Positions 57,152-64,000 of a stretch of 64,000 nt of DNA are shown one piece after another. The position numbers and the translations under genes are program-made. Source of the DNA: Gloeocapsopsis dulcis (lineage in GTDB: Bacteria > Cyanobacteriota > Cyanobacteriia > Cyanobacteriales > Chroococcidiopsidaceae). The notes under the pieces are model-generated. The model did no database searches, was not told the DNA's origin, and was given only the letters and a program-made list of their open reading frames with translations. The first letter of the stretch is position 1. Every line of letters begins with the position of its first letter. The stretch lies in the NCBI RefSeq assembly GCF_032163395.1, contig NZ_CP119968.1:2253501-2317500 (forward strand). The letters are read 5' to 3'.

Positions 57152-57370
57152 TTACCGAAAGACAACTTCAGAGAAAGTGTGATTGGGCTTCTCAACAAGA
57201 ATCTTCCCTCCTTGCTTGATTTCACCACGCACATAATCTTCCGTAGCGATCGCTTTTTGCAAAGCCGCAGTGAGCGTTATGCCCTGCTCATCAGCGAGCT
57301 TTTGAAGCTTTGCTAGCGTGTCTTCAGGTAACCTAAGTGTTGTTCTCTTAACCTCAGATGTTTTTGCCAT
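57152..57370 (-). CDS. CopG/RHH-family antitoxin-like regulator
   Basis: A 72-residue RHH protein: RTTLRLPEDTLAKLQKLADE (strand and helix 1), GITLTAALQKAIATEDYV (helix 2), and a basic C-terminal tail. A perfect 14-bp inverted repeat at 57405-57441 lies about 35 bases upstream and is its probable operator. The second gene of the transcript is the two-TM protein. No canonical toxin is next to it. Confidence 0.8.
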   Translation of the reverse strand: MAKTSEVKRTTLRLPEDTLAKLQKLADEQGITLTAALQKAIATEDYVRGEIKQGGKILVEKPNHTFSEVVFR

Positions 57371-57404
57371 ATTGTTTTATCCTTGGACAACCCCTTAAAC
57401 AATT

Positions 57405-57441
57405 ATGTCATTTGTATGTCTTTAAAGCATACAAATGACAT
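57405..57441. promoter_or_regulatory. 14-bp inverted repeat upstream of the CopG gene
   Basis: ATGTCATTTGTATG (57405-57418) and CATACAAATGACAT (57428-57441) are perfect inverted copies with a nine-base spacer. Located 35-71 bases upstream of the CopG start, this fits a RHH operator. A stem of this length without a T-run is not a terminator for either strand. Confidence 0.75.
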
Positions 57442-57501
57442 CACAAGTAACAAAGAGGGTCTAATAGAGGTAAATAGCTTAAGCAAGGCGATCGCATTAG
57501 T

Positions 57502-57822
57502 CTAGTGATTCGCTAGTTGAGGCAGCCTCTCGTTAGCATCTACCAATTCCATCCGCACTCGCTTGCCAACTACCGCAGCAGCACGTTCAATTGTGTCTAT
57601 CGTTACGGATGGGTTGTCTGGGTCTAGCAACCGATCAATCGACGATCTGCTTGTTTTCATCTGCTTTGCTAGCGCTGTCTTAGTTAGTTTCTTTTCTGCC
57701 ATCGCCTGTTTCACTTGCCAAGCGATCGCTCGTTTGAGTGCGATCGCTTCTACTTCGGCAATTATTCCTTCTTCTTCCAACAGGTCGTCAAAAGATGAAC
57801 CAATATGCGGATTTCTGCTCAT
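57502..57822 (-). CDS. higA: HigA-type antitoxin (XRE HTH)
   Basis: A 106-residue protein with an XRE-type HTH, LTKTALAKQMKTSRSSIDRL, and a following DPDNPSVTIDTIERAAAVVG, typical of HigA-like antitoxins. Its ATG overlaps the toxin stop by four bases. Together with the toxin it forms an autoregulated type II system that helps keep the element in the population. Confidence 0.85.
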   Translation of the reverse strand: MSRNPHIGSSFDDLLEEEGIIAEVEAIALKRAIAWQVKQAMAEKKLTKTALAKQMKTSRSSIDRLLDPDNPSVTIDTIERAAAVVGKRVRMELVDANERLPQLANH

Positions 57823-58169
57823 TTTATTGCCTCTAGTTTTCGCTTCCTCTCCCTAGCTAAATCGAGATCTTGCTTTGGAGTTTTCTGTGTTTTCTTAATG
57901 AATCCATGCAACAAAACCATCCTGCCTTCATAGATGCAGAACAGTACACGCGCAATTCGACATGAAGGCAGGTTAGTACGAACCTCAAGCAGCCCATTCC
58001 CGATTGAACGGCAAGTCGGCATTCCAACTGGCCAGCCAAACTCTACTGTTTTGATATCAGTGCCAATCAAATATCGATCTTGCTTGTCCAATTCTTTGAG
58101 CCAATCACGCACTGGCTCAGCGCCAGTTTCGCTTTGGTAGAAAACTGCAGGAATTCGTTTGTCTATCAT
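57819..58169 (-). CDS. higB: HigB/RelE-like toxin (phage Gp49 type)
   Basis: A 116-residue toxin of the phage-derived Gp49-like/HigB family, which cleaves mRNA on the ribosome. Signature pieces are GAEPVRDWLKELDKQDR, GLLEVRTNLPSCRIARVLF and LLHGFIKKTQKTPKQDLDLA. The toxin precedes the antitoxin, as is usual for higBA. The start is ATG 58169, 45 bases after the end of the primase gene on the same strand. Confidence 0.87.
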   Translation of the reverse strand: MIDKRIPAVFYQSETGAEPVRDWLKELDKQDRYLIGTDIKTVEFGWPVGMPTCRSIGNGLLEVRTNLPSCRIARVLFCIYEGRMVLLHGFIKKTQKTPKQDLDLARERKRKLEAIK

Positions 58170-58213
58170 CTCCTTCTATTTGTACCAAAAAAGGTACAAA
58201 CAAGCAATGTTGT

Positions 58214-61171
58214 TTACTCCTGATTTGACTGCTCTGGTGGCACAGGGCGTAACCAACTAATTTGCGCTTCCCAAGCGCGGCTTACACGAGGGAATCGAAT
58301 GTCGGCTAGTTGCAACGCATGATCTTGCTTAAATCTAGTAATTGTGCCGATCTTGCCGTGATACTTCGATCCAGGGCAATCAATTTGTACCCGATCGCCT
58401 ACTTTGAATTTGTGTTTATTTGGATTTGAATTACCAAAATTTTTTACAGAATTGTCATTGGTTGTATTTCCAATGCCACCAGTTACATTTGAACCTAAAT
58501 TGTCTGAAACATCCTCTATGGGAGCGGTTGCGCCGTTTGCGCTTATTTCAGGCGAATGATTTGGTAAGGCAGTAGTAAGGCAGTTGGTAAGGCAATCGTA
58601 AGGCAATTGATCCTTGCTGTGAGCGGATCGGAAGCCAGGTAAGCCAGTTTGATCCTCTTCACTCTCCGAGAATAATGTTTTTTTCACGGCTAGTTGCTCG
58701 TCAGGAGATAGTTTTGAATATATCTCTAAAATCTGAACTAGAGTAGCAACAATTGGCTTACTTGCCTTACTTTCCTCTCTAAGAGCGCCTTGTTGCCTTA
58801 CCAATTGCCTTACCAACTGCCTTACTACTGCCTTACCTTGGCTTGCTTTTGATTCATCGCTTGATTGCTTGATCTCTCTAAAACCAATGCCGTCTAGTGT
58901 GACTCGATTTTTTTTGCCTTCCTCTTCTGAATTTACTTTCCCTCGTTTGGCTTTTGGGAATAACCCTTGAAACCTTTGAAATACTTGATTCTCTCCTTTA
59001 ACATTTTTGTCTCCTCGATGTGGTGGATCGCATAAAAACTGTAAGACTTCATTTCCTTTGTTGTTTCTAGAAAGAAGTGCCGTGCCATTGTCGATATACC
59101 ACTGACTCAACCTTTCCCAGATTTCTCTTACAGAAACTTGACCGTTCGGCTGATAATCAAGCCCCACATCCTGACAGAATGCCCACAAGTGGTTTGTATC
59201 GCGCTGAATATCACTTAAAGCCTGATCGGTGCAACTGTAATCAATCCCCTCTCTAGCAACCACTGACAGCGCTACTAGCATCTTATTGAGCAACGCTGGC
59301 ACAATTTCTTTTCTAATGAAATCTGGATCGTATCTAAAGCGAGGATCAGCCTCTAATTCACCTTTGCTCGGATCGGCGTTTTTCTTGAATGTCTTGTTGA
59401 ACGACAGCACAGCGTACCGCGTCTGAATAGCCTCTAACGAAGCTTGGAGATTTGGTGATTTGTTGATATTGAACAAGAACACGGCAACAGGATTGATCGT
59501 GTACTCATTGATGAATTTCGGTTCTATGTCTAGTGGCTCTCCTGTTATCGCCTTCTTAAGCGTTTCCAGACTGTCAAGCTGATTGAAATTTGAATTCTCA
59601 GATGACCACGAGACACGAGCACCTTCTAGCTTCGCTAAAGTAAACTTCCTCCCCTGCTGGTCATACACTGCAAAATCGCTAATAGACGCCGAAACTACCC
59701 CAAAACTGTACAGTTGGGACACTGCTTCTCTCAAGGCATCTTTGCCATTACTACCGTCACCTTTACACAGCAACGCCCTAATCCGATCTTTTTGATATTG
59801 ACGAATAGTCGCAAGATCCAAGCTAGCCGCTAGTGTTTTGAGCAGGATTTCTTGCTGCTCGGGGGCTAGACAAGCAAGAAGGCGATCGCAGTTAGACGGA
59901 TCAGCATTTGGATCAAAGTTGAATTGGCTGCAATAGGTGTAGGGAATATCAGGATTATGTGGATTTAATTGCCAAGTCGGTTTATTGCCTTCCCAATCGA
60001 TTGTTAGGCGTCCATTCAAGCAATTAATCCCTGGAGGGTTAATTCGAGTCCGAGCGACTCCGAAATCAAGGAGCAGCCAATTGTAGATATTCTCAACGTG
60101 TGTTGCGGTGGCATATCGATACTCCCAGTCGTAGCTAGTCATCACCGAAGTCGAAGCACACCAAGCAGCAATTCTTTGCTTCTCCTCACTTGGATCAGCT
60201 TGCTCGTAATGCGTCCCCGTCCACCGATACAAATTTTTGTTGTACGAAATCCACCGCGTATTGCTATACAGACAACGCTTTGCTTGCAGAATGTAATTAT
60301 CTTCTGCCGGCGGGACATACAGCGTCTCTTTATCACTAGAAGCGCTTTTAGGAAGCGATTTCCCCCGCGGCGTAATCGGGTAAGCCTCCTTCCATTCCTC
60401 AAACGTTAGCGCTTCATCTACAAGCTTTCTAAAAGCCTCTTGTCCCTGAGCAACGATAAAATCATCAATCCCCTTCGTCTCCACTGGTAGCACCAGCACT
60501 TTAACCACAGATCCTTGTGCTGCAATCAAACGTCCTAACTTATCAAGCGCTTTGCAGACATTGGGATTTAAGAATAAATCAGAGTCAAACGCTAGTACGA
60601 TTGTTCTACCGAGTGTGCAATATTGCGCTAAAGCCTTCTTAAGCCGTCCCTTGCGTTGCCCATTTGACACACCTGGCAGTGAAATACACGCTTCCCCACA
60701 AGTTAATGCTGCCCCTGCCTTCTTAGCTCCCTCAGTAATCAATACCCGCGTTGTCGGTTTATCTAAGATATTTAGCCAGTAATCAGGAATTCCCGTATCT
60801 AAAAATAGCGGCGTTGCCTCGGTGTTACTCGCACTAAAGTACTTCTGGTAATCAGGAGATCCATCACGCTTGAATTTTGGCTTGCCGTCCGCCTGGCGAT
60901 GCACCGGATCGTCCGGTTTAAACTGGCTGCCCTCATAGGTAAGATTCCCCGTTCTTGGCTCAACACCAGTTACAGCCCACCCTGGTCCATGTTCCCAATG
61001 CTGCCAGCGTCTATTTGTATTGCGATTGAGCAAGTCGTCAATCTCGCACGGATCGACAAGCGACTTTACATTAAGCGAAGTAATTTGCGGATCGACACCG
61101 CTAGCTTTTACCCATTCATCAAAATGCGTGCGGTGGATGTGGTTTGGGCAAATATTTTTATCTTGAGTCAT
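58214..61171 (-). CDS. DUF3854 primase with D5-type helicase domain
   Basis: This 985-residue protein probably primes and unwinds DNA to replicate the element. The N-terminal DUF3854/TOPRIM-like region has VLITEGAKKAGAAL (about 143-156) and LAFDSD (193-198). The helicase part has Walker A GDGSNGKD (about 470-478) and the following Walker B-like WSSENSN, as in phage P4/D5 helicases. A long linker (about 745-920) carries repeated QLVRQLVRQ-type residues encoded by DNA repeats, and a KOW/SH3-like domain closes the protein (KVGDRVQIDCPG, about 925-975). Proteins of this type are frequent on cyanobacterial plasmids. Confidence 0.85.
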   Translation of the reverse strand: MTQDKNICPNHIHRTHFDEWVKASGVDPQITSLNVKSLVDPCEIDDLLNRNTNRRWQHWEHGPGWAVTGVEPRTGNLTYEGSQFKPDDPVHRQADGKPKFKRDGSPDYQKYFSASNTEATPLFLDTGIPDYWLNILDKPTTRVLITEGAKKAGAALTCGEACISLPGVSNGQRKGRLKKALAQYCTLGRTIVLAFDSDLFLNPNVCKALDKLGRLIAAQGSVVKVLVLPVETKGIDDFIVAQGQEAFRKLVDEALTFEEWKEAYPITPRGKSLPKSASSDKETLYVPPAEDNYILQAKRCLYSNTRWISYNKNLYRWTGTHYEQADPSEEKQRIAAWCASTSVMTSYDWEYRYATATHVENIYNWLLLDFGVARTRINPPGINCLNGRLTIDWEGNKPTWQLNPHNPDIPYTYCSQFNFDPNADPSNCDRLLACLAPEQQEILLKTLAASLDLATIRQYQKDRIRALLCKGDGSNGKDALREAVSQLYSFGVVSASISDFAVYDQQGRKFTLAKLEGARVSWSSENSNFNQLDSLETLKKAITGEPLDIEPKFINEYTINPVAVFLFNINKSPNLQASLEAIQTRYAVLSFNKTFKKNADPSKGELEADPRFRYDPDFIRKEIVPALLNKMLVALSVVAREGIDYSCTDQALSDIQRDTNHLWAFCQDVGLDYQPNGQVSVREIWERLSQWYIDNGTALLSRNNKGNEVLQFLCDPPHRGDKNVKGENQVFQRFQGLFPKAKRGKVNSEEEGKKNRVTLDGIGFREIKQSSDESKASQGKAVVRQLVRQLVRQQGALREESKASKPIVATLVQILEIYSKLSPDEQLAVKKTLFSESEEDQTGLPGFRSAHSKDQLPYDCLTNCLTTALPNHSPEISANGATAPIEDVSDNLGSNVTGGIGNTTNDNSVKNFGNSNPNKHKFKVGDRVQIDCPGSKYHGKIGTITRFKQDHALQLADIRFPRVSRAWEAQISWLRPVPPEQSNQE
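58564..58837. repeat. Iteron-like array inside the primase gene; candidate replication origin
   Basis: GTAAGGCA occurs at 58564, 58575, 58587 and 58598 (steps 11, 12, 11). Its reverse complement TGCCTTAC occurs at 58764, 58795, 58807, 58819 and 58830 (last steps 12, 12, 11). Together they form two arms of a large inverted repeat about 190 bases apart. Helical spacing of direct copies is typical of initiator-binding iterons. The array is in coding sequence, as lambda ori is in gene O. Confidence 0.75.
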
Positions 61172-61493
61172 CTTTAGCCCTCCATGCCTTGTAGAGTTTG
61201 CATGATGTGGCTTTTAGTCAAGATGTCTTCAAATCGTGAAAATACTGTTGTAGAATTCATATGTGTTTTTTACTCACTCCTTTCTTGTGACGTGGTTAGT
61301 TATCAAGTTCATTGGAGTGAAACAACAAAGCCAGCGCCTCTAGTCCTCGTAAAACTTTTTGGCTGCTGGCTTTTTGCTTTTTCTACACTCCAAATTAAAT
61401 CAGGTGGACGATCGCCGACAAACCGCATAAATACGGAAACTTGGCGATAAGTGGATACAAGCTATTAAATATCACCAGGTTAAGTCTAGGCAA
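61172..61493. other. Region between primase and RHH genes, with a hairpin
   Basis: 322 bases without a supported gene. AAAGCCAGC (61327-61335) can pair with GCTGGCTTT (61365-61373) across a 29-base loop, with T-runs following; it may end the minus- or plus-strand transcript. The rest probably holds the primase promoter. A plus-strand reading frame at 61184-61450 looks spurious. Confidence 0.5.
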
Positions 61494-62009
61494 CTACTCC
61501 AATTTCTCTGGATTCTCTTCTATTAGCTGCTTGAATTGCCGAAATATATCCCAAGCCCTACTCTCCGTAGAGAAATTTCCCCTCTGTGCCGGATTGTTAC
61601 CCCACTGAGATCGCTTTAGCTCAATAAACTTATTTACAAATTTTTGGGGCAAGCAACGCAACTGCTCAATTTCAATTTGAAGACGAACTACTTGTTCTTG
61701 CACCGTGGTTAATTCTGCTTGCAGTACTTCTATCTGTTTGTGCGCATCATTAGAGGTTAAATACTGCTGACTATCTTTCTGTTCATGCGCATCACTCGGT
61801 TTTAGTTCGCCACGTTGAGCAGCCTTTACCAACTGATCGATTAAATCGCTGGCATTACCTCGTTTATCAAGCCAAGCGATCGTTGCCGGGAGTAGCGTTG
61901 TATTGCGACGAATCTTGCCCTTATCTCTAGCCTTCGCTCCTAGTTTTAAGTTCTCTAGAGACCGCGGGTTAATCTGTCTTTCCTTCGTTTCCTTTATTTC
62001 CTTATTCAT
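61494..62009 (-). CDS. RHH-like DNA-binding protein with coiled coil
   Basis: A 171-residue basic protein. The N-terminal half (NTTLLPATIAWLDKRGNASD then LIDQLVKAAQRGEL) looks like a ribbon-helix-helix or similar dimeric DNA-binding fold. Residues about 88-122 form a coiled coil (IEVLQAELTTVQEQVVRLQI). Such proteins often regulate plasmid partition or replication. It lies nearest to attR, and two large inverted repeats are located just upstream of its start. Confidence 0.65.
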   Translation of the reverse strand: MNKEIKETKERQINPRSLENLKLGAKARDKGKIRRNTTLLPATIAWLDKRGNASDLIDQLVKAAQRGELKPSDAHEQKDSQQYLTSNDAHKQIEVLQAELTTVQEQVVRLQIEIEQLRCLPQKFVNKFIELKRSQWGNNPAQRGNFSTESRAWDIFRQFKQLIEENPEKLE

Positions 62010-62010
62010 T

Positions 62011-62046
62011 GCTATGCTCTAATCATGCGCATAACTAGAGCATAGC
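62011..62046. promoter_or_regulatory. 11-bp inverted repeat upstream of the RHH-like gene
   Basis: GCTATGCTCTA (62011-62021) and TAGAGCATAGC (62036-62046) are perfect inverted copies. The 14-base spacer contains another palindrome, ATGCGCAT. It lies right upstream of the start at 62009 and is a likely operator for that protein. Confidence 0.7.
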
Positions 62047-62092
62047 AGCAATATCGATTTATGCGTATGGGTAGATAATAGAGATCGTATTC

Positions 62093-62130
62093 CTCTAAAT
62101 GTACTCTTTTTTGAAAGCGTACATTTAGAG
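62093..62130. promoter_or_regulatory. 12-bp inverted repeat near attR
   Basis: CTCTAAATGTAC (62093-62104) and GTACATTTAGAG (62119-62130) are perfect inverted copies with a 14-base spacer, the same spacer length as the repeat at 62011-62046. It is 20 bases from the tRNA gene. It could be a second binding site for the RHH-like protein or an accessory site for recombination. Confidence 0.65.
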
Positions 62131-62149
62131 TACAAATCGCTCAAAAAAG

Positions 62150-62234
62150 CGGAGAGGAGAGGATTCGAACCTCCGGTCCCTTTCAGGACTCCCGATTTCA
62201 AGTCGGACGCAATCGACCACTCTGCCACCTCTCC
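62150..62234 (-). tRNA. tRNA-Ser(UGA)
   Basis: The reverse complement folds as a tRNA with a long variable arm: acceptor GGAGAGG with CCTCTCC, anticodon loop CTTGAAA (anticodon TGA), variable stem GTCC/GGAC, T arm with TTCGAAT, discriminator G; CCA is not encoded. The 5' part (62210-62234) is host sequence. The part from the core to the 3' end was supplied by the element and replaces the half now found at 46187-46246. Confidence 0.95.
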
Positions 62235-62281
62235 AATTTGGCTTTTAGCTGTTTGCTATTAGCCATAATACATTCTATCAG

Positions 62282-63178
62282 CTATACGGGCTGCATTAAA
62301 GAGCTATTTTTTTGGTAAAGAACTTGTTCAGAAGCTATTTTGTAATTTTGATTTATCCACACTAAGGAAACTTGAGTTACAGTAGTACCTTGCAAGTAAA
62401 CAAGCGAAAAGTTCCGCTGGCGATCGTCTCCTATTTGCACTATGCGAGGGACACTAGCTGCATTTAGATAGACTGTTCCTTCTGCAACAGCGATCGCTTT
62501 ACGCATTTGTTGTGTGTGGCGGAGTTTGTGGTGCATATGACCAAAAGTCACCAAGGGAATGTTTTTTCCTGCTGCGCGAGTTTGAGCGATCGCTTCTGTA
62601 AAATCGGGATCGCCAAAGTCACCACCTAATGGTTGCCAGTCTTTACCGCAGGGGTCTTCGGCGCGATTGCCTAGTCCAAATGGACCATTATGACCAAGAA
62701 AAATAATGTTGTCATGTTGTGCGCTTTCGGCTGCTGCTACCATTAATGTGGTAGACTCGGCAAAACTTGTGACACCAAAACGTTCTTTATAAAAACTTGC
62801 ATTTTTCCACGTTGTACCGCCCCAGCTAAAAGGACGGCTACCAATAACGCTAAGATTAAACTCTGGAAAGTCACGTTTTTGATAACCAACATGGCTTTCC
62901 CCTAGTAAATCAATTTGTTGCTGCACCCAGTCTTCTTGTTCGCGGTTGTAGGGGCACTTCTTGCGTCCCCAGTCTGTGGCAGTATACCAAGCATCGTGAT
63001 TGCCGAAAACTGCTGCTTTGGGAATATCCAACGAGGCGATCGCCCGAACAACTTCTACTGATTCGTTACCAAAATCGCCTACAAATAATACTAAATCTAC
63101 ACCCAAATGGCGCAGGGCAATACCATCTTCTGCTTCCCATTGGTCATGAATATCTCCAATCACAGCAATTTTCAACAT
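62282..63178 (-). CDS. Calcineurin-like metallophosphoesterase
   Basis: From ATG 63178 (298 residues) the protein begins MLKIAVIGDIHDQWE. The metal-binding motifs of the metallophosphoesterase fold follow: GDIHD, GDFGNE, GNHDAW, GHNGPFG and GHMHHKL. The set is complete, so it should be active; it fits the TIGR04168 family of cyanobacteria and plants, of unknown substrate. An upstream in-frame ATG at 63202 would add eight residues. It is the first host gene after the element. Confidence 0.88.
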   Translation of the reverse strand: MLKIAVIGDIHDQWEAEDGIALRHLGVDLVLFVGDFGNESVEVVRAIASLDIPKAAVFGNHDAWYTATDWGRKKCPYNREQEDWVQQQIDLLGESHVGYQKRDFPEFNLSVIGSRPFSWGGTTWKNASFYKERFGVTSFAESTTLMVAAAESAQHDNIIFLGHNGPFGLGNRAEDPCGKDWQPLGGDFGDPDFTEAIAQTRAAGKNIPLVTFGHMHHKLRHTQQMRKAIAVAEGTVYLNAASVPRIVQIGDDRQRNFSLVYLQGTTVTQVSLVWINQNYKIASEQVLYQKNSSLMQPV

Positions 63179-63371
63179 ATGCTCATAGGTTTGACTGGTC
63201 ATGCTCTTTATTTATTATTCCTTTCCTTTTCCAGCATAGAAAAGCTTTCTGCTGTTTGACAGCATTTTTTTCTATTGGAACTCCTTGTAGAATTTTATAT
63301 AAAGCACAATTTTGGTAAATCTTACTATAATTAAAAAGACTACGACCAGATGATTTAGGCAATTCTTAACT

Positions 63372-64000
63372 GTGTTTACAACTGCATTTGCCCCTACGAA
63401 ACCACCAATTGACTTCTTTGCAGCAATTCAGGAATTGAAGCAAGAGATGAACGCTGTAATTCTGGCACATTACTATCAAGATCCAGACATTCAGGATATT
63501 GCTGACTATATTGGTGACTCTTTAGGGCTTTCTCGCCAAGCAGCCAGTACAGATGCTGATGTAATAGTCTTTGCCGGTGTTCATTTTATGGCAGAAACAG
63601 CTAAAATTTTGAATCCTGACAAACTGGTACTTTTGCCTGATTTAGCGGCTGGATGTTCGTTGGCTGATAGTTGCCCGCCTCAGGCATTTGCAGCTTTCAA
63701 AGCAACGCATCCAGATCATTTAGTTATTTCTTATATCAACTGTACTGCCGAAATTAAGGCAATGAGTGACATTATTTGTACTAGTTCTAATGCAGTTGAG
63801 ATCGTACGTCAAATTTCAAAAAATCAACCAATTATTTTTGCTCCAGATCGTAACTTAGGGCAATACGTTATGCAGCAGACTGGTAGGGACTTGCTACTTT
63901 GGCAAGGCAGTTGTATTGTACACGAAACCTTCTCGGAGCGTAAGATATTGCAGTTACAGGCTGAATATCCGGAAGCTGAAGTAATTGCTCATCCAGAGTG
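63372..64000 (+). CDS. nadA: Quinolinate synthase A, 5' part (cut by window end)
   Basis: NadA condenses iminoaspartate and dihydroxyacetone phosphate to quinolinate for NAD synthesis, using a [4Fe-4S] cluster. The frame runs from GTG 63372 to the window end (about 209 codons). It shows [48 protein letters not shown] with a cluster Cys, and FAPDRNLG, all typical of NadA. The C-terminal part lies beyond the window. Confidence 0.95.
   Translation, partial: MFTTAFAPTKPPIDFFAAIQELKQEMNAVILAHYYQDPDIQDIADYIGDSLGLSRQAASTDADVIVFAGVHFMAETAKILNPDKLVLLPDLAAGCSLADSCPPQAFAAFKATHPDHLVISYINCTAEIKAMSDIICTSSNAVEIVRQISKNQPIIFAPDRNLGQYVMQQTGRDLLLWQGSCIVHETFSERKILQLQAEYPEAEVIAHPE

Larger units (their letters stand above)
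46229..62209. mobile_element. 16-kb element integrated in tRNA-Ser(UGA)
   Basis: The element is bounded by direct copies of an 18-bp anticodon-arm core (46229-46246 and 62192-62209). One unit is about 15,963 bp. It carries a tyrosine recombinase next to attL, a repressor-operator switch, an operon of unrecognised genes with a large coiled-coil protein, a possible lysis pair, antitoxins and a toxin, a primase-helicase with internal repeats, and a RHH protein at attR. The right core rebuilds an intact tRNA using an element-supplied 3' half that differs in variable arm and T stem from the displaced host half at left. Confidence 0.92.

Noticed and set aside
58564..58837. Octamer array as a CRISPR
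   Set aside because: The repeats are only 8 bp at 11-12 bp steps with no unique spacers of CRISPR size and no cas genes nearby.
61184..61450. Plus-strand open frame of 88 codons upstream of the primase
   Set aside because: Contains the hairpin at 61327-61373, shows no protein pattern and is antisense to the likely promoter.

Overview
This is a cyanobacterial chromosome segment. GCGATCGC (HIP1) octamers are frequent, and the window carries light-independent chlorophyll genes (chlL, chlN), biliverdin reductase, a plant-type ferredoxin, a bilin-type GAF photoreceptor, and cyanobacterial FtsQ/FtsZ. The gene set resembles a unicellular or colonial cyanobacterium, perhaps of the Chroococcidiopsis/Gloeocapsopsis kind; the genus is a guess.

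Layout. 1-2.8 kb: end of a probable dnaJ, then tusA-like, rsgA, grxC and gshB. 2.9-6 kb: ftsQ and ftsZ on the minus strand, separated by 1 kb without genes. 6.4-10.5 kb: aroC, a lipase-like hydrolase, a SemiSWEET transporter and a radical SAM protein. 10.6-12.8 kb: an oxidative-stress group with two Dps proteins, sulfiredoxin, and an HTH protein with a GrpE-like C-terminus. 13-16.4 kb: SpoIID-like protein, ferredoxin, biliverdin reductase. 16.5-19.4 kb: IS200/IS605 debris inside a dead esterase, then a TetR regulator fused to a degenerate tyrosine-recombinase-like domain, divergent from a fatty-acid desaturase with two palindromic operators between them. 19.6-25 kb: glycosyltransferase, pentapeptide membrane protein, DevA fragment, TolC, and a tnpB 3' remnant. 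25-36.9 kb: clpB, a bilin GAF/GGDEF/EAL protein, chlL-DUF5331-chlN, a CHAD protein. 37-46 kb: an accessory stretch with DUF3616, AraC, a complete peptidyl-arginine deiminase, DOPA dioxygenase, and broken genes (SDR, filamentous haemagglutinin).

46.2-62.2 kb is a 16-kb element integrated in tRNA-Ser(UGA). An 18-bp core in the anticodon arm is duplicated at both ends. The intact tRNA lies at the right end, and the displaced original 3' half of the tRNA lies at the left end beside a tyrosine recombinase. The element has a RHH repressor with a palindromic operator facing a tightly coupled operon of unrecognised genes, including a 799-residue coiled-coil/membrane protein that could be tape-measure-like. 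It also has a possible lysis pair (a one-TM protein and a YkuD-like protein), antitoxin/toxin genes, and a DUF3854/D5-type primase-helicase. The primase gene contains nine copies of an octamer (GTAAGGCA) spaced mostly 11-12 bp and arranged in opposite orientations, a candidate origin. No capsid, portal, terminase or conjugation gene was recognised, so the element is either a new satellite or virus-like type or a decayed one. It is the best candidate for an undescribed system here.

62.3-64 kb returns to host genes: a metallophosphoesterase and the start of nadA, cut by the window end.
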